The notes below the pieces were generated by a model. That model had not been told where the DNA came from. It worked only from the letters and a program-made list of their open reading frames with translations, and made no database searches. A program made the position numbers and the translations under genes. A stretch of 64,000 nt of DNA from Simmondsia chinensis. Its lineage: Eukaryota; Streptophyta; Magnoliopsida; Caryophyllales; Simmondsiaceae. Below are positions 10,550 through 22,210 of the stretch, in pieces (the first letter of the stretch is position 1; each line of letters starts with the position of its first letter). The DNA is taken from the NCBI GenBank assembly GCA_018398585.1, contig JAGTTD010000001.1, positions 32,996,438 to 33,060,437 on the forward strand. The letters run 5' to 3'.

Positions 10550-10690
10550 TATAAATTATAATATAAATATAAATATAATATGTAAAATAAAAAAATTAAA
10601 TGTAAATTTACTATTTAATATATAAATTAAATACTAGATTACATCAATTTTATGTTTAAAAAAATAAGGTATTTTTTTAATTATTCCATT
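10132..10690. other. CACTA-like interior with a (TA)n run, no gene seen
   Basis: Continues the host sequence interrupted by R. It contains a poly-T/A stretch near 10386 and a (TA)n microsatellite at about 10503-10542 followed by very AT-rich sequence. Confidence 0.6.
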
Positions 10691-10911
10691 AACGACGGGT
10701 TTTACTTCTTGTCATCATGAGTCTTAAATAAGCTAATTTCTTATAGTTTAACGACTCTATTTAGTGCCCATCGTTATAAGCCCATTATATACGGCCTTTT
10801 AACGATGGTTTGTTAATCCTGTTGCAAATAAGCATTATAGACATACTTTTAACGACAAAGAAAAAATCCAATCTTTTTTTTGTCATTAAAGATCTAGCGT
10901 TTTGTAGTTAG

Positions 10912-12103
10912 ATATATCTTCAATCGCATTATTGTCACATAAATACGTAAGAGCTTTAGCGTAGTGGGAGGATTGTTACGGTCACCTGAAGGATTCATGT
11001 CTTCATGCTTAATGGTTAAGCATGATGGTGAATTAGATCCTTTAGACTGCAATGAAACTCTAATTATAATGATGCAGACTGATTGGTTTGGGCAATAAAA
11101 ATTAAGTTAAAATAATTGTATTTTAACTAAGTCTAGGAACTTGTAGATGAATTAAAGGACATTAAGTTCATTAGAATGGATCTGAATGGATCTACCAGTT
11201 AGAATAAAGAGTTGAGTTGATGACAAGGTTGAGACCTTCAAGGTCAGATTGATGCCAATGGCTTATACCCCATTGGAAGGAATCGTCTTTGATGAAACCT
11301 TCTAGCCAGATGCCATACTTAAGTCCATAACTTTACTCGCATCCATTGTATTTCATATGATGAGATATGGGGAATGGAAGTCAAGACAACATTTTCTGAA
11401 TGGTCATCTTGAAAAGCTTATGTATATAATACAATCAAATAAGTTTGTTTCCAAGAGTCGGGAGCATATAGTATGCAGACTGAGGAAGTTTTTCTGTAGA
11501 CTTGAATAAGCATCTTGCTCATTGAATAATAGATTCGATGATGACTAATCAAGTCCTATGGATTTGAATCAATGGTTAGTGCACCATCTGTGTGCGAGTG
11601 ACATAACAAGAAAGTAGAGACTTTCTAAGTGTTGTATATAAATAACATTTTACTCATTAAGAATGGTGTAGAATTGTTATGAGATGTTAAGATTTAATTG
11701 TCTAGTTACTTAAAAGTAAAAGACCTAAGATGAGCACATATATTCTTAGGATCAAGCTTATGTGAGATTCAAAAGAAACAATGTGAGTTTGCCATAGGTC
11801 TCTTCTTTTAAAAAGGAGTTTAGACGTTTGACGTCACAATTCCTATTTACCCTTATAGTGGGAGTTATTAGATGGTAAAGAATGAAGCAGACTTGTATTG
11901 CTTATTTCACTATAGAAGTTGGGTACTTGACAGCTATGAAGTTGTTAAGTAGACTACATGACACAATAGTTTCCTAGTAAACGAAAGCATGTGAGTAAAA
12001 GAATCAGACAGTGATAAATCAAGTTTTCAGTCAAGATTTGACAGATCCCTAAGGGATAGTTATGCAATGCAGGGCAATTTGGGTTTGAGGACAAGTGAGA
12101 GAT
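10912..12103 (+). mobile_element. Copia A, right internal part with PPT
   Basis: It resumes A after the CACTA-like element ('tagatatatcttcaatc') and runs through RT/RNase H relics to a polypurine tract, 'gaggacaagtgagagat', immediately before the 3' LTR. Confidence 0.75.
10930..11700 (+). pseudogene. Copia A reverse transcriptase relic
   Basis: It encodes, with many stops and frameshifts, the copia RT region. Recognisable pieces include 'ELVDELKDIKFI' (from the xLVxxPxxxKxIGC block), 'ETFxxDAILKSITLL' in broken form, 'QDNIF.NGHLEKLMY' and 'VLYINNILLIKNG' at the YVDD position. It is parallel to D (31200-31960) and to B on the minus strand (15750-16500). Not functional. Confidence 0.65.
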
Positions 12104-13337
12104 TGTTGGGATTGGTCTCCTAGAAAACCCAATTAGTTAGTTTTAAATATTAAATAAATGAATTTTTATTTATTTATTTAGTATCTGATCATGTTTTAAG
12201 CGTTAAACAGGTGTGTGATTATTTTCTAAAATGTTCCATGAGATGGACATAGTCCAAGATCATATGTTAGGTCTGGTTTTAAGTGGTCATTGAGATTGAA
12301 CCACAAATAGACTTAGATCAAACTAATGATATGTTGTCAAAGTATCTTCATAGTTGGTGATAAGTTCTTATCTAATAAGACTATAATATTATATTTTTTG
12401 TGACTTGTCTTGATCATGTTGATAGGGATCCAAGAGTGTCATGTTGGTGTTGTCAATAAGATTGGAACACTAAGCAGGACCATCTGAATTAATTATTTCT
12501 TTAACTGCTATAAAAAAAAATAATTAATTCTGTAAGATAATAACTCTAAATCCAGGAAACAGTTTTCTCGTGCATGAATTATTCGTTGCTTTGATTTGCC
12601 AAAAGAATTGGTCAAAGTGCGTTCACTTGAATCTTAAGTACGTAAGTAACTGTATGAAATGTGGCAAGAACAATTGTTTTACGTGGAATCTATAGTCTCT
12701 AACAAGATAAAGATGTCCCCTTATTTGATTCGCAAATATATGAACATATTTTGAAAATCGTTGGCCGAAGTATTTCATATGTTTGACATTTGGAATTAAT
12801 AAGGAAATTGTTATTATTAAATTGTTCGAGAAGGGCGAGTTGGGAACTACGGCAACAGATGTGAGGAAAGTAATGATAATAGTTAAAGTTACTTTCACTC
12901 ATGGATATCTACCAGAGGGATTAATTGTCATAATAAAAATTATTTAGAAAATTTTTGAATGAATATATTTAACTCTAGAGTGCAGTAAAACTAATTTAGT
13001 GGAATTAAGTTTTAGTAAATGGTAATTAATTGTTATCATGAGATGACAACTATATTTGGCCCATTTGGAGCTAGAGTTAGATTGTTCCTGAGGTCTTTTC
13101 GCAAGCCTTAACTTAAGTACTGTTTGAAAATATTTAAAAAATAACTTAATAAGATGAGTTATTTTATTTTTGGGATAAATAAATTTTTGTATTAAACAAA
13201 TATTCATGAGATTTACATATAATACGATAAATTATATCGTATTTTAGACCAAAAATAAAGAAAAAAAAAAAAGAAAACATATGTAGGGCGATGACTCACA
13301 CAATTATATACATATATATGTACATAACGAGCAGCTG

Positions 13338-14018
13338 GAATGAGAATAAAAATTTTGTGAGAATATGAGAATTTAATCTACACCGTTGAATGTTAAGTAA
13401 GATTGATCAATAGTTCTAAGAGGCTCATTGTGCCCGAAGCCCTACTACCACCGAGTGATCACCACCACCGCTGCCACCCATCGCCACCACCGCCACTCCT
13501 TTTTGCCATCCCCGCCACTGCCACCCATCTTAGATCCGTACGGTCATCACCATTGCCATCGCTAGCACCTGCCCTGCCACCGCCACCGCTCCTCTCCGCC
13601 ACCCCGGCCACCGCCACCCGGTGGCAGTGGTGGTGGGAGGCGGCAGCGATGACCATTGGGATTTGAGATGGGACAAAGAGAGAGAGATGGGCGACCACGG
13701 CCGGGGTGGCAGAGAGGAGCGGCAGCGGCGGTGGTTGGTAGTGGTGACCGTAGGGATCTGAGATGAGATGGAGAGAGACAGAGGTGGTAGTGGCTAAGGT
13801 GGCTGTGGTGGTGGGTCGAGGTGGCAATGAGCATAGGAATCTGAGATAGGTGGCGATGGCAGGAGTGGCAGAGAGGAGTGGCAGCGGTGGTGGTGGGTCG
13901 CGGGGGTGGTGGTAGGACTCCGGATACAATGAGCCTCTTAGAATCATTGATCAATCTTACTTAAAATCCAATAGTGTAGATTTAATTTTCTCATATTCGC
14001 ACAGAACTTCCATTCTCA

Positions 14019-14021
<3 letters not shown>
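13338..14021. mobile_element. Inverted-repeat element with GC-rich (CCA/CCG) core
   Basis: Arms of at least 120 bp are inverted copies: 'gaatgagaat..tttgtg.gaatatgaga' through 'aagtaagattgatcaat..ttctaagaggctcattgt' on the left, and their complement up to 14021 on the right. The core is dominated by CCACCACCGCC-type sequence on the left half and its complement on the right, so the whole unit could fold back. Open frames inside (for example 13459-13947 minus) are products of the triplet bias. Terminal motifs and TSD are obscured by flanking TA repeats. It could be a Mutator-like or foldback element. Confidence 0.6.

Positions 14022-14075
<54 letters not shown>
14022..14075. repeat. (TA)n microsatellite
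   Basis: About 26 TA units lie directly next to the inverted-repeat element. Confidence 0.95.
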
Positions 14076-14078
<3 letters not shown>

Positions 14079-14607
14079 AACATAAGCGGCTAAGTTTTTG
14101 TTATTAATATATGATATTTTATCATTAAGAGTAAAGTGATTAGGTTTCGGAACCTAGTTTTCTCCTACGACGAAAACCCAAAAATTGTTTTAGGGAAGTT
14201 TCTAAATTATTGTTTAGCATGATTTCTTTTAAAAATTATTTTTGGAAAGATTAAAGGAAAAAAAATTTTGTTCCAAAATTTTTTCTAAATAAAATATTTT
14301 TGAGAGCCCACACTCTCAGAGTTAGAAAAAATCATTGAGGCATCAAGAAATCTTCTACCAATTTCAGATCTTCAAGTTGGAATCGGGATTCGTGCATGAG
14401 GTATGTCTAATTAGATATATGATATTTAATTTATACTTGTTTTATTTGATGTTTTTGTTTGTCATATTTTGAACTTATGATTTAGATCTAATTAAAAAGT
14501 TTAATTAGGTAAATGCTTTAGATTTAAAATTAAGAATTTTAAATTGTTTTTCCATTGCTCTGGCTCCAATTAATTTGGAAAAAAAAATTTGTAATATGTT
14601 CCCAACA

Positions 14608-15368
14608 CTTTTCTCACATCTCTTACCGTAGTTCCCGACTCACCCTTCTCGAACTATTGAATAATACAAGAACAATTTCCACACTAATTCCAAATGTCAA
14701 AAATATGAATACTTTGTCAAAGATTTTATAATTTGTTCATATATTTGCGAATTAGCTAAGGGGATATCTTTATCTTGTGATAGACTATAGATTCCATGTA
14801 AAACAACTGTTTCAGCTACACTTCATGCTGTTACCAAACGCAAGATTCAAGTCAACGTACTTTGACTAATCCTTGTAGCACATCAAAGTAATGAACAATC
14901 TATGAACGAATTCAGACTGTTTCCTAGATTTAGAGTTATCATCTTACAGAATTAATTATTTCTAATAGCAGTTAAGAAACAAATAATTCTGGTGGTCTTG
15001 CTTAGCGTTCCAATCTTATTGACAACACCAACATAATACTCTTGGATTCCTATCCACAGGACCAAGACAAGTCATTAAAAGTGTCGTATTATAGTCTTAT
15101 TAGACAAGTTGTCCAAACTTATCACCGACTATGAGTATACTTTGACAACATATCACTAGTTTGATCTAAGTCTATTTGTGGTTCAATCTCATTGATCACT
15201 TAAACCAAACTTGAATGTCACCTTGGACTACTTCCATTTCATGGAACATTTTAGAAAACAATCACACGCATGTTTGACTGGTAAAACACAATCAGACAAT
15301 AAATAAATAAATAATTTTGTTTATTTAATATTTAAAACTAAGGGTTTTTCAGGACACCAATTCCAACA
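14608..15368 (-). repeat. Copia B 3' LTR, proximal part
   Basis: Read on the minus strand it starts TGTTGGAATTGGTGTCC at 15368, right after a PPT ('aggagaagtgagagat'). It is cut at 14608 by copia A; the remainder should lie left of this window. Confidence 0.75.
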
Positions 15369-16513
15369 ATCTCTCACTTCTCCTAAACCCAATTACCCCT
15401 GCATTGCATAGCTTTGCCCTATAGATCTATCTACCAACTCGAATAATCTCCCACTGATCTTTCATTGTCCAATTCTTTTACTCACATGCCTTCATTTATA
15501 AGGAACCTTTTGAGTCAAGTAGTCCAATTAACAACTTTATAGCTGTCCAGTACCTGACTTCCATAATGAGGTAAGCAATACAAGGTTGCTTCACTCTTCA
15601 CCATCGAATGACTCCTACTAAAAGGTAAACACGGATTTCAAGCCTCTAACGTCTAAAGTCCCTTTTAAAACAAACGACCCATGATGAACTCACATTCTTT
15701 ATTTTGAATCTTGCATAAGCTTGATCTTAAGAATATAGTGTGCTCATCTTAGGTCTTTCACTTTTAACTGACTGGACAATTAAACCTTAACTACTCATAA
15801 CAAGTCTACACCATTCTTAATGAGTAGAATGTTATCTACATACAACACTTAGAAAGTCTCTACTTTCTTGTTATGTCACTTGTATACTGATGGTTCACTA
15901 ACCATTGGTTCAAACCCCTAGGACTTGATTACCCGTAATCGAATCTACTACTCAATGAACAAGATGCATATTTTAGTCTACAAATAGACTTTCTTAGTTT
16001 GTGTACTATATGCTCCTCACTCTTAGCAACAAACTTGTCTTGTTGTATCATGTACATAACTTTCCTAGATGAGTATTTAGAAAATATTGTCTTGACTTCC
16101 ATTTCCCGTATCTTAACATACGAAATACAATGGATGAGAGTATCATTATAGACTTACATATGATATCTAGTTAGAAGGTTTCATCAAAGACAATTCCATC
16201 CATTAGGGTATAATCCACTGCCATCAATCTAATCTTGAAGGTCTCTATCTTCTCATCCACTCAACTGTTTGTACTTGTAATTCCATTCTGATCCAATCTA
16301 ATGGACTTAATGTCTTTTGCTATCTCTAGATGTTCCCAAACTTAGCTACAATAGGGTTATTTTAACTTAACTTTGATTATCCTGACCCACTTGTCTGCAT
16401 CTTTATACTTAAGAGTTTTTTTATAATCTATAGGAGCAGATTCACCATTATGCTTAACCGTTAAGACTGAAGACATGAGACCATCCTCCCACTACACCAA
16501 GGCTCTCATGTAC
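15369..16513 (-). pseudogene. Copia B RT/RNase H relic
   Basis: Minus-strand sequence homologous to A 10930-12103 and D 31190-32348, from 'gcctTGGTGTAGTGGGAGG' (linker before RT) through RT to the PPT. Multiple stops and indels. At 16513 it meets the solo LTR S. B's internal sequence continues at 23145. Confidence 0.7.
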
Positions 16514-16997
16514 TATTGGAAGCATATTTAAAAAAATATTTCCTTAAATGACTTGAGCGGATGAAGCAAAAAACCAATTTTAAATTCTTAATTTTAAATA
16601 TAAAGCCCTAATTTAATTAAACTATTTAATTAGACCTAGATTTTACTTTAATAAATTCATAATATGACAAACAAAACATCGAACAAATTATGTATAAACA
16701 CAGTATGTAAAATAAACGAAATAAATAAAAAATAAATTAATATTAAATACTTAATTTAGACATACTTGAAGCACGAATCCCAACTCCAACTTAAAGATTT
16801 GAAACTAGAAGAAGAATTCTCGACACTTCAAGATCTTTTTTGCAGTGACCTCTTCTAGCACTGAGAGTGTGGATTTCCAAAAATATTTAACATAGGAAAA
16901 ATTTCCGAACAAAATTTTTCTTCAAATCTTTCCAAAAAATTTTTTTTAGAAAAATTATGCTGTACAATAATTTAGACTAACCTTTAAAACAATTTTA

Positions 16998-17999
16998 GGC
17001 TTTGTTTGGCATATAGAATTGGAGTTGGAGTGCTCAATTCTTATAGAATTAGAATTCTTATGGAATTGAAATTCCATCGTTTGGTTCATGAAAAGAATTG
17101 GAGTTCGAAATTATAATTACATAATGATTCAAATCATTAAGGGTTTTCGATCAATTGAGTTGGAGTATTTTGAGTTTTAAATCAACTATGGTTGGATTTT
17201 GGTTAGAGCAGTTCACATTGTGTTTAAGTTATTATGTTGGAGCGATTCACTTTGAGTTCGAGTTATTCGTGTTTCGAGTCAAATGGGGTCGAGTATCATG
17301 TTAGATCATATGGTGTTCAACTTATCTTGAATTTTCAGTTAATCGGGTAAGGTTTTATCAAAATTCAGGCTAGTTATGATCAAGTTTGAGTTCATTTTAG
17401 CCATTTCAAGCTCGATTTATCTTAGTTTTTGGGACAAATGGGTCATATCATTTCGAATTTTGAGTTAATTTAGGCTGAGTTTGATATGGGTTGAGTCATT
17501 TTGAGTATGAATCGTATTAAGTTTTGGGTCAATATGGTCGAGTTATTTCTACTTCGGCTTAGCTTGTTTACACCACATTTAAGTTGAGTAGTTTCATTTT
17601 CTAGATTTGAGTCATCTCGAGTTCCGAGTCAATCGGGTTGGGTCACTTTAGACTTTGAGCTAAGGTGATTTCGGTCTTTTTCAGTTCAAGTCGAGGTTCG
17701 GGTTAAATTTTAGGTTGTGTCTAAGTCTTTAGATTTTGAGTCATCTTGAATTTGAGTTAACCAAGTGGTGTCATTTTGGGTTTTAGGTTAATGGAGTTAA
17801 TATAGAATTGCGATTCCTTTCCCTCAGCTCAAGAAATTGGAAAGTATGATTTTAGTTAAAATCCAATTCCATGGAATTGGGCATTGGAATTGTAATTCCA
17901 ATTCCAACAGGTGAACCAAACAACAGAATTAGAATTTTGGGCTCCAATTCGAGCCTCAACCCCAATTCTAGGTTCCAATTCCATGTTCCAAACACAGCC
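16998..17999. mobile_element. Non-autonomous PIF/Harbinger element, TSD TTA
   Basis: Terminal inverted repeats are GGCTTTGTTTGG on the left and, on the other strand, GGCTGTGTTTGG on the right. TSD TTA is at 16995-16997 and 18000-18002. Both fit the PIF/Harbinger (Tourist) pattern. It is 1002 bp with no transposase. Subterminal 100-150 bp are AATTCC-rich inverted repeats. The core (about 17150-17810) is a quasi-periodic run of 'gagttttgagtcaa..tggg' phrases. Confidence 0.85.
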
Positions 18000-18504
18000 T
18001 TAGGATTTTTCGTCATAGAAGAAAATCAGGCTCCAAAACCCTAATCTTAATTAATTTTTCTCACTTAAGGTAAGCAATTTATATATAAAAAAGGGAGATG
18101 ACATCAACCAGAAGAGACGTGCGCACTTGATGTCCGTGTGATTAGCAATCGTTGATGTCAGCATGACGTTAGTGACACACTTTTTCCTTTTTTTTTTTAT
18201 TTTGTGGTTGGGTGCATGCTTCTCAAAAGCAACGTGCAGGGTTAGGGATATATTCTACATGCTACCTTTTTTTTGTTTTTATCTAAACCACGATATAATT
18301 TATTGTATTATTTATTCATCTCATGATTATTTTTTTAGTATAAAGTATTTATCTCATAAACAAATAATGCATCTCATTAATTTATTTTTTGAATATTTTC
18401 AAGCTATGCTTAAGTTGAGGCTTGTGAAGGGACCTCAGGGACAACTGAACTCTATCTCCAAATTGATCAAATTTGATTATCATCTCATGATAATAATTGA
18501 CTAC

Positions 18505-20176
18505 TGATGTGATCTTAGAGGTTGTTTTAAAACTGTCTACTCGTAAGTATATGAGATCGTCGTAGCTAAATCTGGTATACGGGTCGTATCCATAGGGAAT
18601 CGGAGTTAAGTTGGATTTTGTTATTAATGAGCGGTTGAAATCGAGGTTTTGTTTATTTGAATGATTTGTTAACTAAAATAGTAAACTAAATATAAACTAA
18701 AGTTGCCAATTTAATTAAGGTTAGTTCAGAAAATGAATAAAGGATAGCTTTACTTGTATCTCGTCATTATATTCTGTTATGATAATGATTTAATAGGCTT
18801 AGGCTACAAGCACTAAGCTTGGATTAATATTTAAACAAGGGCTTAGGGTAATAAACCAGTCTGATGGCATAACCTATCATATCACCTTACGTTTAGCATA
18901 AGCTATCTCATTAGTACTACTTAATTCCTTTCTTGCTCTTAGTTCAATATTAAACCTGTATTAATACTAAAGTTAGGGTTTGGAGTAATGAACTAATCTA
19001 AGGGCATAACCTATTGTATCACCCTAGGTGTAGCATGAATTATCTCAATAGCACTAATAAATCTCTTTGTCACTCCTAATTAAAAATTAATTTGTATAAA
19101 AGATTGTGTTTAGGGTTGGGTACAACCTCAACCCTAACCACATGTGAAAACCAGTTATGTTATGGTCTAGGCTACAAGCTCGTAGACTAACGCTAATAAT
19201 TTGGAGATCTCAATATGGCTGCAAGCACACAAAAAAAAAAAAAAAAAAAAAATACCAAATGCAATCATAAATTTCCCACAGGGGTGCATATATAATATGA
19301 CATAAATCTATTATCAAAAGCATAATATAAATCTGGGATACGGGCGGTTACTCGCCCTTCATCCCTAAACTACAAGTCTGCTCCTCCATGGGAGTTTTAC
19401 ACATCATTCAAATCTAATAAAGATAAAAACAATGAATAAAAACTAAGGACTTGAAGACTCCCTCAATTGGAGTTGACGTTGATTCTTGCTTTGATCTTTC
19501 CAGCACTCCGACCACCTGTGCTTTGGCTTTTGAGAACCCTCTGGATCTGGTAGTGGCTTCGGGAAGGAGAGGAGGAACAGAGGCATGGAAAAAGATGGGA
19601 AAATAGGTCTCCCCTCTCTATTTATAGGTGGGGTTTCCTTTAGGGTATGTCCAGTGCCTCCCCCTATCGATCGTGCAAGTCAGCTGGCCACCCCGCTGAC
19701 AGCTTGCGCAGTTAACTTAAAATGGGCGTAACGTTTGATCTGTAAGGAGCTACGCGCCAAATTATATACCAAATCAAAGCTCTCAAAGAGATATACATGA
19801 CCATAGTGGTTTCATTAGTGGATTTGCAAATTATTGGGTCATAAATACTCTTCTTTTAACCTTTTGCTCGTTTTAAGTTTGACCGATTGCTAAAATGCAT
19901 GGTCAATCAATCCACGTGCCATCCCCAAATGTACCTAGGAAAGACTATCTTCAATCGAATCTTGACTTTATGGGTATTTATTTTACACACTTGGTCGGGT
20001 TTATCAAAATAGTCTTCAAATATGCCTCAATTATGCTTAATTATGCCGCTTTTTAACTTTTGTTTGCTCCGTTGCACTCCTAGCCTAAATGTACCTAGAT
20101 TACAACAAAACACATATGTAAAAGCCGAATATGTCACGGGAATAAAGAATAAAATAAGTAAATATAAGGCATATCA
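18505..20176 (-). repeat. Gypsy-like full LTR
   Basis: 1672 bp, bounded TGATATGCC (minus start, 20176) and ATCACATCA (minus end, 18505). Its first 540 bp are repeated at 21672-22210. It contains a poly-A run near 19230 and 'tatttatagg' near 19620, a minus-strand TATA candidate. Confidence 0.75.
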
Positions 20177-21671
20177 ACATCCCCAAACCCACTCCTTGCT
20201 TGTCGTCAAGCAAGATTTAGTTCAAACTAGCTAAAGATGGAAAACTTTTAATCAAGCATGTAATGGCAAGAATTACTTTTGAAAAATATTTTCAAACATA
20301 CTTGAAGGTGTATCTGAGAGTAGAGAATGTTTATACAACATTATTATTTTGCTGGTCCCGGCTCAGATTCTCATGATTCAAGTTTTTTGTACTAGTGCGT
20401 GAGCATAGAATTTCTCTCCCTTTTTCTTATTTCAAAATCATCCAAATTTTGGACGAAAGAGAGATAACCAAAGAAATCAGTTATCCTAACAATTCATCGC
20501 TAATCAATAGTGAAATAAAAAGGCTTCTTTTTTCTCTCTTGTTTTCCCTTTTTTTTTTTTTTTTTTTTTTTTTTTACGGTTAGGCGTGTCTCCCTCAAAC
20601 CCAGTTGGCTCAAGGCACCGAGTGAAGAGCACTCCTTGGACCTAATGGATCGAGTCAAAGGAATTCACAGCCTAAGCCGTTACTGGCACATACCTTATCT
20701 TTTTTTTTTTAAAAGGTTTTAGTGCTTATTATGATAACCTAAGCTGATTGATTCTTCTTAAGTTTTTCCTATGGCCCATGTAGAGAGCTTTAGACTAACA
20801 GCTCCCAACCCAATTGGCTCATGGTATCAGGTGTTAAGACACCCCTATGGACTTACTTGCTCGAGACATAGGGGCTATAAGAACCAACAAATCACTGGAC
20901 CCCTTTTTTTATTTTTTTGGAATCACTCAAGATAAAGAGATAGGAAGTTTATTTCAACATTGTTAGGAGTAAAATGGTAGATTCAAATTCTTAAAATTAT
21001 TTCCACAATTTCAACCTAAAAATTAGGATATGTCACAAGATTAAGGGTGAAAAATAATAATCTCTCTAACAAGGTTAGAGACAAAACTATAGATTCAAAA
21101 GTCAACTCAAGAAATAATTTCATTATATAAATATTCTAATTATCATAGTACATCTCAATTTTGATCTTCGATAGAAGTCACAAATAATTGTATGCTCATT
21201 CATGCGAAAACATAGCTAATTCAAGCAAAATGAAGCTAAAAGGACAAACAAAAGTTCACACCATGCATGCCATCCCCAAACCCAAACCTTGCATTGTCCT
21301 CAATGCAAATCAACAAGGGTAAAGAAAAGCAAGGAAAGGAAAGAAAGAACATGAGGTATGGCATATTGAGCTATGCATGGTGAGTAAATCCAAAAAGGGA
21401 AGACAGAAATGGCAAGCTACAATCGAAGACATAGAAAATAGAATACTAAACAGACTTGTTAGTAGTGTTAGAAATAAGGATCTTACAAGTGTTCTACAAA
21501 AGAGAAATAAAGTTAGCATGGTAGGAATAATAAAAGGATCTGCAATTGAAAGAGACTTCATGTGCAAGGCAATGTCTGCCATAGAACTCAAGTTGATCCA
21601 ATAAGGACGATCCCAAACCCAACAGCATTTCTAGACCAATACCTATCAAGGAGGGAAATATGACTAGCATC
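20177..21671 (-). other. Gypsy-like internal remnant
   Basis: No RT or integrase is visible. It contains two copies of a 'catccccaaaccca' block (20179 and 21271), poly-T runs (20549-20575, 20699-20710), and short repeated phrases 'cc.agttggctca.gg.a.c'. A 75-codon plus-strand frame at 21377 has no family I recognise. Confidence 0.5.
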
Positions 21672-22210
21672 GGGTTTGCCTTTAGGGTACGTCGAGTGCC
21701 TACCCCGATCGATCGGGCAAGTCAGCCGATCGATCGGCCACCCCGCTGACAGCTTGCGCTGTTAACTTAAAACGGCGTAACATTTGATCCGTAAGGAGTT
21801 GTGGGCCAAATTATATATCAAATCAAAGCTCTCGAAGAGATCTACATGACCCTAGTGGTTTCATCAGTGTATTTGCAAATTATTGGTCATAAATACTCTT
21901 CTTTTAACCTCTTACTCGTTTTATGCTTGACTGATTGCTAAACTGCATGGCCAATCAATCCACGAGCCCAAGGAAAGAATCTTTTCCACCAAATCTTAAC
22001 CCGATGGGTACTTGTTTTACACACATGGTCGGATTTCTCGAAATATTCTTCAAATATGCCTCAATTACACTTGATTATGCTGCTTTTCAACCTTTGTTTG
22101 CTCCGTTACACTCCAAGCCTAAATGTACCTAGATTATAACAAAACACACATGTAAACGCTGAATATGTCACGGGAATAAAGAATAAAATATGTAAATATA
22201 AGGCATATCA
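21672..22210 (-). repeat. Gypsy-like partial LTR
   Basis: Homologous to 19630-20176. It retains a longer CGATCGATCGG palindromic repeat (two copies near 21705-21735) that is shortened in the other LTR. Confidence 0.8.

Larger units (their letters stand above)
2422..10908. mobile_element. CACTA-like DNA element with AACGACGG subterminal repeats
   Basis: It interrupts copia A exactly between 'acaacttatag' and 'tagatatatcttc', which are nearly adjacent in copia B. A 3-bp TAG flanks both ends (2419-2421 and 10909-10911), as expected for CACTA elements. The ends are degenerate: the left reads TGTAAGAAAAAGG and the right reads TTTTGTAGT (compare CACTACAAG and CTTGTAGTG). Both ends carry clusters of CGTCGTTAAA or TAACGACGG motifs, inverted relative to each other (2450-2845 and 10690-10860), which is the usual architecture of subterminal transposase-binding repeats. 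No transposase is visible. It contains nested hAT and R elements. Confidence 0.6.
12104..14607 (+). repeat. 3' LTR of copia A
   Basis: Starts TGTTGGGATTGGT and ends TTCCCAACA. It aligns with the LTRs of D, B and S throughout, apart from an insertion of about 700-800 bp near 13300-14075. Without that insertion it is about 1.8 kb, matching D's 1883 bp. Its end abuts an interrupted LTR of opposite orientation (copia B), so A inserted into B's 3' LTR. Confidence 0.8.
18505..22210 (-). mobile_element. Internally deleted Ty3/gypsy-like LTR element
   Basis: Read on the minus strand: partial 5' LTR (22210-21672, starting TGATATGCC), remnant internal DNA (21671-20177), a PPT-like 'gggtttggggatgt', then a full 3' LTR (20176-18505) ending ACATCA. 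Flanks ACTAC and ATGAC are a poor 5-bp TSD (3/5). LTR features such as 'ccctatggatacgacc' near the 3' end and the 'tttggggatgt' PPT resemble plant Athila/Tat-type elements; the lineage is inferred. No gag-pol remains. Confidence 0.7.

Noticed and set aside
13403..13954. Overlapping 87-162 codon frames on both strands
   Set aside because: They arise from the CCACCG-type triplet composition of a fold-back element; no domain, and frames on both strands are equally open.
21377..21604. 75-codon plus-strand frame as a gene
   Set aside because: No family, antisense to the element it lies in, and an equally long frame is open on the other strand.
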